From Streptomyces ortus (GTDB lineage Bacteria > Actinomycetota > Actinomycetes > Streptomycetales > Streptomycetaceae): 64,000 bases of DNA. How positions within the stretch are numbered: the stretch's first letter is position 1; the number at the start of each line of letters is the position of its first letter. A program made the position numbers and the translations under genes. The stretch spans positions 6,292,118-6,356,117 of the forward strand of contig NZ_JAIFZO010000002.1 in assembly GCF_026341275.1 (NCBI RefSeq), written 5' to 3'. Of the stretch, positions 35,269 to 43,777 are shown one piece after another. Under the pieces are notes generated by a model, which was not told the DNA's origin, did no database searches, and saw nothing but the letters and a program-made list of their open reading frames with translations.

Positions 35269-36669
35269 ATGGCACCCGGCCTTCCTACCGCCATGGATCG
35301 ACCGCACTTCATCGGCATCGGCGGCGCCGGGATGTCGGGGATCGCGAAGATCCTCGCGCAGCGCGGAGCCGCGGTGGCGGGCAGCGACGCGAAGGACTCC
35401 GCGACCGCCGAGGCCCTGCGCGCGCTGGGCGCCACCGTCCACCTCGGGCACGCCGCCGACCACCTGGCGTCGGACGCCACCTGCGTGGTCGTCTCCTCGG
35501 CGATCCGCGCGGACAACCCGGAGCTGGCCCGCGCCGCCGAACTGGGCATCCCGGTCGTCCACCGCTCGGACGCCCTCGCCCGCCTGATGGACGGCCTGCG
35601 GCCCATCGCGGTGGCCGGCACGCACGGCAAGACGACCACGACGTCGATGCTGGCGGTCTCCCTGTCGACCCTCGGCCTGGACCCGTCGTACGCGATCGGC
35701 GGCGACCTCGACGTCCCCGGCTCCAACGCCCTGCACGGCGAGGGCGAGATCTTCGTCGCCGAGGCCGACGAATCGGACCGCAGCTTCCACAAGTACGCGC
35801 CCGAGGTGGCGATCGTGCTGAACGTGGAGCTGGACCACCACGCCAACTACGCGTCCATGGACGAGATCTACGAGTCCTTCGAGACGTTCGCCGGCCGGAT
35901 CGTGCCGGGCGGGACCCTGGTGGTCGCCGCGGACCAGGAGGGCGCGCGGGAGCTGACCCGACGGCTGCCGGCCGACATCACGGACGCCATCGAGGTGGTG
36001 ACGTACGGCGAGTCCGAGGACGCCGACGTACGCGTCCTGTCCGTGGTCCCGCAGGGCCTGAAGAGCGAGGTGACCGTCGAGCTGCACGGCTCCGAGCTCA
36101 CCTTCACCGTCTCGGTCCCCGGCCGCCACTACGCCCACAACGCGGTGGCGGCGCTCGCGGCGGGCGTGGCCCTGGGCATCCCCGCGGCCGAACTGGCCCC
36201 CGCCCTCGCCTCGTACACGGGGGTGAAGCGGCGCCTGCAGCTCAAGGGTGAGGAGGCGGGCGTGCAGGTCATCGACTCGTACGCACACCACCCGACCGAG
36301 ATGACGGCGGACCTGGAGGCGATGCGGGCGGCGGCGGGCGACTCGCGCATCCTGGTCGTCTTCCAGCCCCACCTCTTCTCGCGCACCCAGGAACTGGGCA
36401 AGGAGATGGGCCAGGCCCTGTCGCTGGCGGACGCCTCGCTGGTCCTGGACATCTACCCGGCCCGCGAGGACCCGATCGAGGGCGTGACGAGCGAGCTGAT
36501 CATCGACGCGGCGTGGGCGGCCGGCGCGGACGTGACGCCCGTGCACGACATGTCACAGGTACCCGCGGTGGTGGCGGGAATGGCGAAGCCCGGTGATCTC
36601 GTTCTCACCATGGGCGCGGGAGACGTGACGGACCTCGGACCCGAGATCCTGACGCGCCTGTCGAAGTAG
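35269..36669 (+). CDS. murC: UDP-N-acetylmuramate--L-alanine ligase
   Basis: 466 residues. MurC adds L-Ala to UDP-MurNAc using ATP, the first peptide step of peptidoglycan synthesis in the cytoplasm. The N-terminal FIGIGGAGMSGIAKIL binds the UDP sugar, AVAGTHGKTTTTSML (about 114-128) is the P-loop, and EADESDRSFHKY, LNVELDHHANY and DSYAHHPTEM are family motifs. The ATG follows GGGAGA. It is unlinked to the division/cell-wall cluster; msrB follows closely. Length agrees with other MurC proteins. Confidence 0.95.
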   Translation: MAPGLPTAMDRPHFIGIGGAGMSGIAKILAQRGAAVAGSDAKDSATAEALRALGATVHLGHAADHLASDATCVVVSSAIRADNPELARAAELGIPVVHRSDALARLMDGLRPIAVAGTHGKTTTTSMLAVSLSTLGLDPSYAIGGDLDVPGSNALHGEGEIFVAEADESDRSFHKYAPEVAIVLNVELDHHANYASMDEIYESFETFAGRIVPGGTLVVAADQEGARELTRRLPADITDAIEVVTYGESEDADVRVLSVVPQGLKSEVTVELHGSELTFTVSVPGRHYAHNAVAALAAGVALGIPAAELAPALASYTGVKRRLQLKGEEAGVQVIDSYAHHPTEMTADLEAMRAAAGDSRILVVFQPHLFSRTQELGKEMGQALSLADASLVLDIYPAREDPIEGVTSELIIDAAWAAGADVTPVHDMSQVPAVVAGMAKPGDLVLTMGAGDVTDLGPEILTRLSK

Positions 36670-36697
36670 CGGTACCTGAGCAGAGGGGTTGAGCTTC

Positions 36698-37105
36698 ATG
36701 TCGTACGACATCGAGAAGCCGGACGAGCAATGGCGTGCGGAGCTGAGCCCGGCCGAGTACACCGTCCTGCGGCAGGCCGGCACGGAGCCGGCGTTCCGCG
36801 GCGAATACACCGACACCAAGACGGCGGGCGTCTACTCCTGCCGGGCCTGCGGCGCCGAGCTCTTCACCTCCACGGAGAAGTTCGAGTCGCACTGCGGCTG
36901 GCCGTCCTTCTACGACCCGAAGGACACCGACGCGGTCGAGCTGATCGAGGACCGTTCGCACGGGATGTCGCGGACCGAGGTGCGATGTGCCCGGTGCGGA
37001 TCGCACCTGGGGCACGTCTTCGAGGGTGAGGGCTATGCGACGCCGACCGACCAGCGCTACTGCATCAACAGCATCTCGCTGCGGCTGACACCGACCGAGG
37101 ACTGA
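36698..37105 (+). CDS. msrB: Peptide-methionine (R)-S-oxide reductase
   Basis: 135 residues. It repairs Met-R-sulfoxide in oxidised proteins. Zinc Cys48, Cys51, Cys97 and Cys100 (YSCRACG and RCARCG), substrate residues in ESHCGWPSFYD and catalytic Cys122 in RYCINS are all present. I chose the ATG at 36698 (MSYDIEKPDEQW); an upstream TTG at 36689 is nearer the AGAGGGG site, so the start may be three codons earlier. It lies 28 bases after murC and could be co-transcribed. Confidence 0.94.
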   Translation: MSYDIEKPDEQWRAELSPAEYTVLRQAGTEPAFRGEYTDTKTAGVYSCRACGAELFTSTEKFESHCGWPSFYDPKDTDAVELIEDRSHGMSRTEVRCARCGSHLGHVFEGEGYATPTDQRYCINSISLRLTPTED

Positions 37106-37513
37106 CCCGGCCGCACACGCCGGCCCGGTACGCCACCGGACGCACCGGGCCCGCGCATCCACCCCCGCGCGGGCCCGGGACCGGTAGGTCCTCGGCCGGC
37201 GATGTCCGGGGCCTACTCGATCCGCTGGTCGCAGCCGGGTACGCCGGGCTCACTCGTCGAGCCGGGTCGCCGGCCGTTCCTGGAGGCGGGCGGTTCGACC
37301 GCCGTCGCCAGTTGTTCGGCGCGCGCGTCCAACGTCTCGGCCGGTGAGGGCCGTTGTCCGACGCTCCCCCTCGCGCCTGTGCCAGTGCCTGTTTCGGAGA
37401 ACGCGCCCGGGTGGTGCGGCGGGATCCCGTCCGCCGGGGTCGTGCCGGGCCCGCCCGCGGGGATCAGGCCCGGGGGCGGGCGGTCCGGTTCGGACGGCGG
37501 GGCCGAGGTCTCC
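37106..37513. other. Gap of 408 bases between msrB and terD; hairpin only
   Basis: A perfect 12-bp hairpin (arms 37145-37156 and 37167-37178, CCGGGCCCGCGC and its complement, 10-base loop) terminates msrB. From there to the terD stop I see only chance open frames of Pro/Gly-rich composition; no gene is supported. Confidence 0.6.
37145..37178 (+). terminator. msrB terminator hairpin
   Basis: Perfect 12-bp stem with 10-base loop, 40 bases after the msrB stop, between two convergent units (msrB and terD). Confidence 0.8.
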
Positions 37514-38089
37514 TCAGACGCTGACGCCGAAGTCGGAGGCGATGCCCGCGAGTCCGGACGCGTAGCCCTGGCCCACGGCGCGGAACTTCCACTCGGTGCC
37601 GTGGCGGTACAGCTCGCCGAAGACCATCGCGGTCTCGGAGGCGGCGTCCTCGGACAGGTCGTAGCGGGCGATCTCGGCGCCGCCCGCCTGGTTCACGACG
37701 CGGATGAAGGCGCCCCGGACCTGCCCGAAGCTCTGCCCGCGGGCCTGGGCGTCGTGGATGGAGACCGGGAAGACGATCCGGTCGACCTCGGCCGGTACGC
37801 CCGCGAGGTTCACCTTGATGGACTCGTCGTCGCCCTCGCCCTCACCGGTGAGGTTGTCGCCGGTGTGCTCCACCGAGCCGTCCGGGCTCGTCAGGTTGTT
37901 GTAGAAGACGAAGTGCTGGTCGGAAAGGACCTTGCCGGAGGTGTCGAGCAGCAGGGCCGAGGCGTCGAGGTCGTAGTCGGCGCCGGTCGTGGTCCGCACG
38001 TCCCAGCCGAGGCCGACGAGCACGGCGGTCAGGCCGGGCGCCTCCTTGCTGAGCGAGACGTTGCCGCCTTTGGACAGGGAAACTCCCAC
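37514..38089 (-). CDS. terD: TerD family protein
   Basis: 191 residues, the normal single-domain TerD length. [32 protein letters not shown] opens the fold; [12 protein letters not shown] and [17 protein letters not shown] supply the two acidic calcium sites, and [23 protein letters not shown] closes it. TerD proteins bind calcium and are linked to tellurite and stress resistance and, in Streptomyces, to differentiation. The GTG at 38089 has AAGGAG 7 bases before. A perfect 16-bp palindrome lies 59 bases upstream of the start, toward the divergent blaI gene. Confidence 0.93.
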   Translation of the reverse strand: MGVSLSKGGNVSLSKEAPGLTAVLVGLGWDVRTTTGADYDLDASALLLDTSGKVLSDQHFVFYNNLTSPDGSVEHTGDNLTGEGEGDDESIKVNLAGVPAEVDRIVFPVSIHDAQARGQSFGQVRGAFIRVVNQAGGAEIARYDLSEDAASETAMVFGELYRHGTEWKFRAVGQGYASGLAGIASDFGVSV

Positions 38090-38147
38090 TGCGTACTCCT
38101 TCTCGATACGTGCCGGGCGGGGACCCGTCCGGGACCCCGAAATAAAA

Positions 38148-38163
38148 TCTACAACACTGTAGA
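38148..38163. promoter_or_regulatory. BlaI-type operator 1 (TCTACA-N4-TGTAGA)
   Basis: TCTACAACACTGTAGA is a perfect inverted repeat in an AT-rich island between terD and blaI. It has the TACA/TGTA core recognised by BlaI/MecI/CopY repressors. It is 59 bases from the terD start and 222 from the blaI start, so it most directly controls terD and probably blaI too. A sister site lies at 39827-39842. Confidence 0.75.
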
Positions 38164-38384
38164 AAAAGAGGAAGAGGGGACGTGCCCGCGGCTCACCCGC
38201 GGTGCGGGGCGGCGGAGGGAGGCGGGGCCCGCGGGGCGCAGGGGGCACGCAGGGGCGGTCGGTGCCGGGCGCCCGGAGGGGTCCGGCCCTCCGGGCGGGG
38301 GTGGGTGTGGGCGGCGTGGTGGAGGGCTTGGCGTCGATACGATGGGGCGCCTGTGGGTTGGAGTCGGCGGAAGGGAGGCAGGGC

Positions 38385-38774
38385 GTGGCGGACCAGCGAC
38401 AGCGCCCCCCGCGACGGGGACAGGGTGAGCTGGAGGCCCAGATCCTGTCGGCCCTGCGCGCGGCGGAGGGGCCCGCGACGGCGGGCTGGGTCCAGGAGCG
38501 GCTCGGTGGTGACCTCGCCTATACGACGGTCATCACGATCCTGACCCGGCTGCTCGCCAAGGGCGCGGTGACGCGGGAGCGCGTCGGCCGGTCCTTCGCG
38601 TGGACCCCGGCGTCGGACGAGGCGGGCCTGGCCGCCCGCCGCATGCGCCGCGTCCTGGACGGCGAACAGGACCGCGAGGCCGTACTCGCCAGCTTCGTGA
38701 CGTCCCTGGAGCCGGACGACGAGCGCCTGCTGCGCGAACTGCTCGCCCACCCCGAGGCGGAGAGGGAAGACTGA
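38385..38774 (+). CDS. blaI: BlaI/MecI/CopY family transcriptional repressor
   Basis: 129 residues. The winged helix ([30 protein letters not shown], then [32 protein letters not shown]) and the C-terminal dimer helix ([14 protein letters not shown]) are typical. These repressors are cut by a partner M56 protease when a cell-wall signal arrives, freeing the operator. The partner gene follows after 6 bases. The GTG at 38385 has GGGAGG 6 bases upstream; longer in-frame Gly/Arg-rich starts are rejected. Operators are described at 38148 and 39827. Confidence 0.92.
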   Translation: MADQRQRPPRRGQGELEAQILSALRAAEGPATAGWVQERLGGDLAYTTVITILTRLLAKGAVTRERVGRSFAWTPASDEAGLAARRMRRVLDGEQDREAVLASFVTSLEPDDERLLRELLAHPEAERED

Positions 38775-38780
38775 AGCCGC

Positions 38781-39713
38781 ATGGGGGTGTTCGTCTTTCT
38801 GCCGCTGGTCCTGCCGTTGACGGCCTGGCCGATCGCCCGCCTCGCCGAGCAGCGGCTGTACCCGCGGACCGCGACCCGGCTGCTGACCGGCCTCGCCGTG
38901 GTCATGGCGGTGTGCAGCACGGTGTGCCTGGGACTCCTGATGGTGGTCGGCACGGCACAGCTGCCCGGCAACCCGCTCCCCGACGGCTGGTCCGATCCCG
39001 AGGTGCGCGCGGCCGTCCCGTACGACGAGATCGCCGGGAAGCTGGCCATCCCGGCGCTCCTCGCGGTGCTGCTGGTCTGCGTCCGCACCCTGTGGCGCCA
39101 CGGACGCGTACGCCACCGCGCCCACCTGGCGCTCGCCGACCTGCCCGGCACCGAGGTGGCCGTCCTGCCCGACGAGGTCCCGTACGCCTACGCCCTCCCC
39201 GGCGGAAAGCGGGACCGGGTGGTGGTGACCACCGCGCTCCTCTCCTGCCTCGAACCGGCCGAGCGGCGCGCCCTGTTCGCCCACGAGCGCGCCCATCTCG
39301 CCGCCCGGCACCACCGGTTCCTGCTCGCCGCCCAACTGGCCGCGCGCGCCAACCCGTTCCTGCGCCCGCTGTGCACCGCCGTGTCCTACACGGCGGAACG
39401 GTGGGCCGACGAGGAGGCCGCCCAGGTGGTCGGCAGCCGCCGGGCCGTGGCGTGCGCCATCGGCAAGGCCGCCCTGGTCTCGCGCGGCACCCCGGTGTCC
39501 ACGCTCGCGGGCCTCGCCGCGCCGGGACCGGTGCCGCGCCGGGTCGCCGCGCTGCTCGGCCCCGCGCCCGTGCCGCGCACCTGGCCGTCGGTGTTCACCT
39601 CGGTGGGCCTCGCCGCCTGGGGCGCGGCGGCCGGGACCGCGGTGTCCGCCCTGTCCTCCGCGAACTCCGCGGTGACGATGGTCCTCATCCTGCGTGCGGC
39701 GACGCCCCTGTGA
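38781..39713 (+). CDS. M56 family (BlaR1-like) membrane metallopeptidase
   Basis: 310 residues with membrane helices at the N-terminus (two to three before residue 115) and near the C-terminus. The zinc motif is HERAH in LFAHERAHLAARHH (HExxH), with a downstream WADEEAAQ glutamate as third ligand. There is no penicillin-binding sensor domain, so this is a short M56 protease and the signal it senses is unknown. It lies 6 bases after blaI and probably cleaves that repressor. Confidence 0.9.
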   Translation: MGVFVFLPLVLPLTAWPIARLAEQRLYPRTATRLLTGLAVVMAVCSTVCLGLLMVVGTAQLPGNPLPDGWSDPEVRAAVPYDEIAGKLAIPALLAVLLVCVRTLWRHGRVRHRAHLALADLPGTEVAVLPDEVPYAYALPGGKRDRVVVTTALLSCLEPAERRALFAHERAHLAARHHRFLLAAQLAARANPFLRPLCTAVSYTAERWADEEAAQVVGSRRAVACAIGKAALVSRGTPVSTLAGLAAPGPVPRRVAALLGPAPVPRTWPSVFTSVGLAAWGAAAGTAVSALSSANSAVTMVLILRAATPL

Positions 39714-39826
39714 GGACGCGCCCGTGGCGGGACCACGGTGGACACGCGACGGCGGCCACGCCGCCGGGGGGGACGAGCTGAGCGGCGGACCGGCCGGGTG
39801 AGCAGTACCCGCCTTCCCGTCGTATC

Positions 39827-39842
39827 TCTACATGAATGTAGA
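39827..39842. promoter_or_regulatory. BlaI-type operator 2 (TCTACA-N4-TGTAGA)
   Basis: TCTACATGAATGTAGA, extended to an 18-base palindrome CTCTACATGAATGTAGAG at 39826-39843, lies 87 bases upstream of the LCP-family gene. It shares both half-sites with operator 1 and differs only in the 4-base centre, so the same repressor probably binds both. Confidence 0.75.
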
Positions 39843-39928
39843 GTTTCGCCGTTCGGATTACGGGGGCGCCGAGCGCTCATGAGTTCAGGGGTCGGCCGAA
39901 CGCGGCCGACCGGAGGAAAGGGGCGCCC

Positions 39929-41353
39929 GTGGGCGGTAGGGGACAGCGGCGGCAGGCGCCGGCCGGAAGCAGGCCGGCGCGGCCTGTGCGGCCGACCGGC
40001 TCGGCACGGCCGACGAGGCTGACGCGGCGGGGCCGGATCGTCGTATGGACGGCGGGGGTGTTCGCCGCGCTCGTCCTCGGCACGGCCGGGGTCGGCGCCT
40101 GGATATACCAGGACCTGGACGGCAACATCGGCGCCGCCGACATAGACGACAAGCTCGGCGGGGACCGCCCCGAGAACCTCAGCCCCGGCTCGAAGAACAT
40201 CCTGGTCGTCGGCTCGGACAGCCGTGACGGGGACAACGCCAAGTACGGCAAGGACCTGACCACCATGCAGTCGGACACCCTGATGGTGATGCACGTCCCC
40301 GCCAACAGGAAATGGGCGACCGTGGTGTCCTTCCCGCGGGATTCCTGGGTGCGGATATCCGCGTGCGACAAGGGCGACGACAGCACCTCCGCGGCCCACC
40401 ACGCCAAGATCAACGAGGCGTTCGCGATCGGCGGGAGCACCGGCGAGGTGGCCGGCGCCGCCGCCTGCACCATCAAGACGGTCGAGGCCAACACCGGACT
40501 GCGGATCGACCACTTCATGTCCGTCGACTTCCAGGGCTTCAAGGGCATGGTCAACGCCCTGGGCGGCATCGAGGTCTGCCCCGAGCAGGCCATCCACGAC
40601 GAGAAGGCCCACCTGGACCTGGAGGCCGGCTGCCAGACCGTCAAGAACGAGGAGGCGCTCGGCTACGTACGCGCCCGTTACAGCGTCGGTGACGGCTCCG
40701 ACCTCGGACGCATCGGCCGCCAGCAGGAGTTCATGGAGGCGCTGGCCGAGAAGGCGCAGTCCAAGCTGACCAGCCCGGCCTCGCTCTACGACTTCCTGCA
40801 GTCGGCCACCAAGTCCCTGACCACGGACGAGGACCTGGCCGGGATCAAGCCGCTGTACGGTCTGGCGTCCGAGGTGAAGGGCATCCCGAGCAAGAGGCTC
40901 ACCTTCCTCACCGTGCCCAACTATCCGCGTGAGGCGGACGTGGCCGCCGACAAGGCCAACGTCGTGTGGCAGTACCCGCAGGCCGACGACCTGTTCACCT
41001 CCCTGGCCAAGGACAAGGAGGTCGACAAGAAGGCCCTGCAGGCGGAGGCCGAGGACGACCTGATCTACGCGTCCGGTGTCCGCGTCCAGGTCCTCAACGG
41101 CACCGGTGTCTCGGGGCGGGCCGCCGTCGTCGCCGCGAAACTGCGCCAGGCCGGGTTCACCGTCGTCGGCACGGGCAACGCCCCGGAGACGACCCGTGCC
41201 ACCACGGCCACCTACCCGCAGGGTATGGACGCGCAGGCGAAGGTGCTCGCGTCGCGGCTGCCCGACACACGGGCCGCGCGGGGGACGGACGCCGCCGCGG
41301 GCGTGGTGACCCTCGTGGTCGGCACCGGTCTCGACCCCGACGGCATCCTGTGA
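39929..41353 (+). CDS. LytR-CpsA-Psr (LCP) family protein with LytR_C domain
   Basis: 474 residues. A basic cytoplasmic N-terminus, one membrane helix (IVVWTAGVFAALVLGTAGVGAWI), then an extracytoplasmic LCP domain: NILVVGSDSRDGDN, QSDTLMVMHVPANRKWATVVSFPRDSWV, and VDFQGFKGMVNALGGIEVCPEQ, with the Arg and Asp residues that hold the polyprenyl diphosphate. A C-terminal LytR_C domain begins near VRVQVLNGTGVSGRAAVVAAKL. LCP enzymes join glycopolymers to peptidoglycan. GTG start after AAAGGGG. Preceded by a BlaI-type operator, which suggests control by cell-wall stress. Confidence 0.92.
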   Translation: MGGRGQRRQAPAGSRPARPVRPTGSARPTRLTRRGRIVVWTAGVFAALVLGTAGVGAWIYQDLDGNIGAADIDDKLGGDRPENLSPGSKNILVVGSDSRDGDNAKYGKDLTTMQSDTLMVMHVPANRKWATVVSFPRDSWVRISACDKGDDSTSAAHHAKINEAFAIGGSTGEVAGAAACTIKTVEANTGLRIDHFMSVDFQGFKGMVNALGGIEVCPEQAIHDEKAHLDLEAGCQTVKNEEALGYVRARYSVGDGSDLGRIGRQQEFMEALAEKAQSKLTSPASLYDFLQSATKSLTTDEDLAGIKPLYGLASEVKGIPSKRLTFLTVPNYPREADVAADKANVVWQYPQADDLFTSLAKDKEVDKKALQAEAEDDLIYASGVRVQVLNGTGVSGRAAVVAAKLRQAGFTVVGTGNAPETTRATTATYPQGMDAQAKVLASRLPDTRAARGTDAAAGVVTLVVGTGLDPDGIL

Positions 41354-41414
41354 CCCTGCCGGAACGGACTGGCGGGGGTGTACGACTTCATGAAGAGGGA
41401 GCTGGAAGCGCGCG

Positions 41415-42413
41415 ATGACGGATGACGCGGCCACACACTTATCCGGGACCGGCCGTTCCCGGACCGCTCGGGCCGTCCTGGCCGAGCGCTGCCGCGGTGT
41501 CACCGGAGCCCGCTGGTTCGCCGTCGCGGTCTTCGCGCTGATCATCGCCAACGCGCTGGTCCTCGGCATCGAGACCTACACGGGCGTCGTCCACCGCTGG
41601 CCCGGTCAGCTCAAGATCGTCGAACAATGCTTCCTGGCGGCCTTCACGGTGGAGATCCTGCTGCGCGCGGGCGCCCACGCGGACCGCCCGCGGGACTTCT
41701 TCCGCGATCCGTGGAACCTGTTCGACCTGGCCGTCGTGTTCTCCGCGTTCCTGCCCGTCGTCCGCGAGAACGGCACCGTCCTGCGGCTGCTGCGCCTGGC
41801 CCGCGTCCTGCGCACGGCCAGGTTCCTGCCCCAACTGCGCGTCTTCCTCGTCGCCGTGGGCCGCAGCCTGCCCGGCACCCTGAGCTTCCTGATCGTGGGC
41901 GCCCTGCTGCTCTACGTCTACGCGATGGTGGGCTGGGTCGCCTTCGCCGAGAGCGACCCCGAGCACTTCGGCTCGCTCGGCCGCGCCGTGCTCACCCTCT
42001 TCCTCCTGATGACCCTGGACGGCCTGGGCGACTCGGTCCGCGCGGGCCTGGAGATCTCCCGCTGGAGCATCGTCTACTACGCCTCCTATGTGCTGCTCGC
42101 CTCCTTCGTCCTCGTCAACGTGCTCATCGGGGTCGTCATCAGCTCCCTGGACGAGGCCCGCGATCTGGAGCGCGAGCAGGAGGAGGCGCGCGGGACGGCC
42201 GACGCCGTACTTCCGGCAACGGCGTTGCCGTTGCCGGTGCGGTCGGCGGGGATCGAGGCCGAACGCGAGCTGCGCGAGCGGATCCTGACCGCGCGACGGG
42301 CCCTGGACGACCTCGAAGCGGGTCTTCAGCGCGTCTTCGCGCCCCCGCCGCAGGGGGCGGAGGGAATCCCTCCGGGTCCGGACCCCCTCACCCGCGAGCC
42401 GCGTCCGGGGTGA
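41415..42413 (+). CDS. Voltage-gated ion channel (single-domain, BacNav-like) with TLDGLGD pore motif
   Basis: 332 residues, one six-helix unit. S4 has five arginines every third residue (Arg124, 127, 130, 133, 136 in LRLLRLARVLRTARF), so voltage sensing is intact. The pore is LFLLMTLDGLGDSV: residues 200-206 read T-L-D-G-L-G-D where the sodium channel NaChBac has TLESWAS. The conserved Trp is missing and two Asp flank the filter. The C-terminal tail (DEARDLEREQEEARG, then LRERILTARRALDDLEAGLQRV) is a coiled coil that would hold a tetramer. ATG at 41415. It lies 61 bases after the LCP gene and may be co-transcribed. Confidence 0.88.
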   Translation: MTDDAATHLSGTGRSRTARAVLAERCRGVTGARWFAVAVFALIIANALVLGIETYTGVVHRWPGQLKIVEQCFLAAFTVEILLRAGAHADRPRDFFRDPWNLFDLAVVFSAFLPVVRENGTVLRLLRLARVLRTARFLPQLRVFLVAVGRSLPGTLSFLIVGALLLYVYAMVGWVAFAESDPEHFGSLGRAVLTLFLLMTLDGLGDSVRAGLEISRWSIVYYASYVLLASFVLVNVLIGVVISSLDEARDLEREQEEARGTADAVLPATALPLPVRSAGIEAERELRERILTARRALDDLEAGLQRVFAPPPQGAEGIPPGPDPLTREPRPG

Positions 42414-42419
42414 ACGCGC

Positions 42420-42794
42420 TCACAGCCAGGTCGTCGCCGACCAGGCGGTCACGGCGGCGGTGAGGAGAAGCGTGATGTTGAGGGCGATCCGCCGGTCCCC
42501 GAGCTTCAGATGCACCCTGGTCGCGCCGATCTGCAGGACCACGAACCCGATGGCCGCCGCCAGGGCCAGCCAGGGCGCGATGCCGGTCAGCGGTGGGAGG
42601 ATCAGGCCGATCGCGCCCAGGACCTCGATCACGCCGATCGCCCTGACGGCCGGCATCGGCGTGCTGTCCACCCAGGCCATCATCGGGCGCAGCCCCTCAC
42701 GGCTCCTGACCACCTTCACCCCGCCCCCGTAGAGGTAGAAGAGGGCGAGCAGGCCGGCGACGATCCAGTAGGCGGGTTCGAGTGCGTCAGTCAT
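42420..42794 (-). CDS. DoxX family membrane protein
   Basis: 124 residues with four membrane helices (WIVAGLLALFYLYGGGVKV, AIGVIEVLGAIGLILPPLTG, LALAAAIGFVVLQ, ALNITLLLTAAVTAWSA). The RAIGVIEVLGAIGLILP pattern marks the DoxX group, small membrane proteins of poorly defined role that have been tied to thiol or oxidative stress in mycobacteria. It converges on the ion channel (6 bases) and is divergent from the LysR gene, whose putative operator lies between the starts. ATG at 42794 with an AAGG site. Confidence 0.82.
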   Translation of the reverse strand: MTDALEPAYWIVAGLLALFYLYGGGVKVVRSREGLRPMMAWVDSTPMPAVRAIGVIEVLGAIGLILPPLTGIAPWLALAAAIGFVVLQIGATRVHLKLGDRRIALNITLLLTAAVTAWSATTWL

Positions 42795-42848
42795 GCCTTG
42801 ATCACACTGCGGGTGCACCCCGGCTGTCCAAGACCCGTTCCGGCACCT

Positions 42849-42867
42849 CGATACCGTACGGGTATCG
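42849..42867. promoter_or_regulatory. LysR-type T-N11-A palindrome between doxX and lysR
   Basis: CGATACC (42849-42855) and GGTATCG (42861-42867) form a 7-bp inverted repeat around GTACG. Within it ATAC...GTAT gives an exact T-N11-A spacing (42852 to 42864), the hallmark of LysR-regulator sites. It is 21 bases from the lysR start and 55 from the doxX start. Confidence 0.7.
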
Positions 42868-42887
42868 GCCCGGATATCGTGGCGCGC

Positions 42888-43736
42888 ATGGAGCTACGCA
42901 CGCTGCGCTACTTCGTGGCGGTCGCCGAGGAACTCCACTTCGGCCGGGCCGCCACCCGGCTGCACATCAGCCAGCCGCCGCTGAGCCGGGCGATCCAGCG
43001 CCTGGAGAGCGAGCTGGGCGCGGCGCTGTTCGACCGCTCCTCCGCCGGGGTCGCGCTCACCACGGCGGGGGCACTGCTGCTCGACGAGGCGCGCGACCTG
43101 CTCGGCCGGGCCGACCGGATCCGCGAACGCGTGGCCGCGGCGGCCGGTGCCGCGCTCCTCACCGTCGGCATCCTCGGGGACAGCACGGACCCCGGCGCGC
43201 TCAGGCTGGCCGCCGCCCATCGACGGCTGCACCCGCACGTCGAGGTCCGGATCCGCGAGACCGACCTCACCGATCCGACCTGCGGACTGCGTGCCGGATC
43301 GGTCGACATCGCCCTGACCCGCGCGCCGTTCGACGAGACCGGCCTGGCCGTACGCGAACTGCGGGCCGACCCCGTGGGTGCCCTGCTGCGCGCCGACGAT
43401 CCGCTGGCCCGCCGCGAGAGCCTGAAAACGGCCGACCTGACGGGCCGCCACTGGTTCCGGTTCCCGGCGGGCACCGACCCGCTCTGGCAGTCGTACTGGA
43501 ACGGCGGGGAGCCCCGCGAGGGGCCCGTGGTGCGAGCGGTGCAGGAGTGCCGGCAGGCGGTGCTGTGGAACGGCACGGTCGGTATGACGCTCCTGGACCA
43601 CGAGCCGCCGCCGGGGCTCACGGTGGTGCCGCTGACCGACATGCCGCCGAGCCGCGTGGTGCTGGCCTGGAACCAGGGCGACCCGCACCCCGTACTCCGC
43701 TCGTTCGTCCGGCTCGCGGTCGCCGCCTACCGATGA
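42888..43736 (+). CDS. LysR family transcriptional regulator
   Basis: 282 residues. The winged helix-turn-helix (MELRTLRYFVAVAEELHFGRAATRLHISQPPLSRAIQRLESELG) is textbook; the effector-binding domain follows from about residue 85 (LTVGILGDST...). The effector is unknown. The ATG at 42888 begins directly with the conserved helix; the longer in-frame upstream sequence is rejected because it is antisense to doxX. Divergent from doxX, which is probably a target. The rpiB-like gene follows after about 40 bases. Confidence 0.9.
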   Translation: MELRTLRYFVAVAEELHFGRAATRLHISQPPLSRAIQRLESELGAALFDRSSAGVALTTAGALLLDEARDLLGRADRIRERVAAAAGAALLTVGILGDSTDPGALRLAAAHRRLHPHVEVRIRETDLTDPTCGLRAGSVDIALTRAPFDETGLAVRELRADPVGALLRADDPLARRESLKTADLTGRHWFRFPAGTDPLWQSYWNGGEPREGPVVRAVQECRQAVLWNGTVGMTLLDHEPPPGLTVVPLTDMPPSRVVLAWNQGDPHPVLRSFVRLAVAAYR

Positions 43737-43777
43737 CGAGCAGCGACGGATGTCCGCCGCCGGGTAGTCTCCGGCGC

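Noticed and set aside
37202-38428. Forward open frame spanning the msrB-terD gap and terD
   Set aside because: Most of it is antisense to terD, composition is Gly/Pro/Arg-rich, and no ribosome site or domain is evident.
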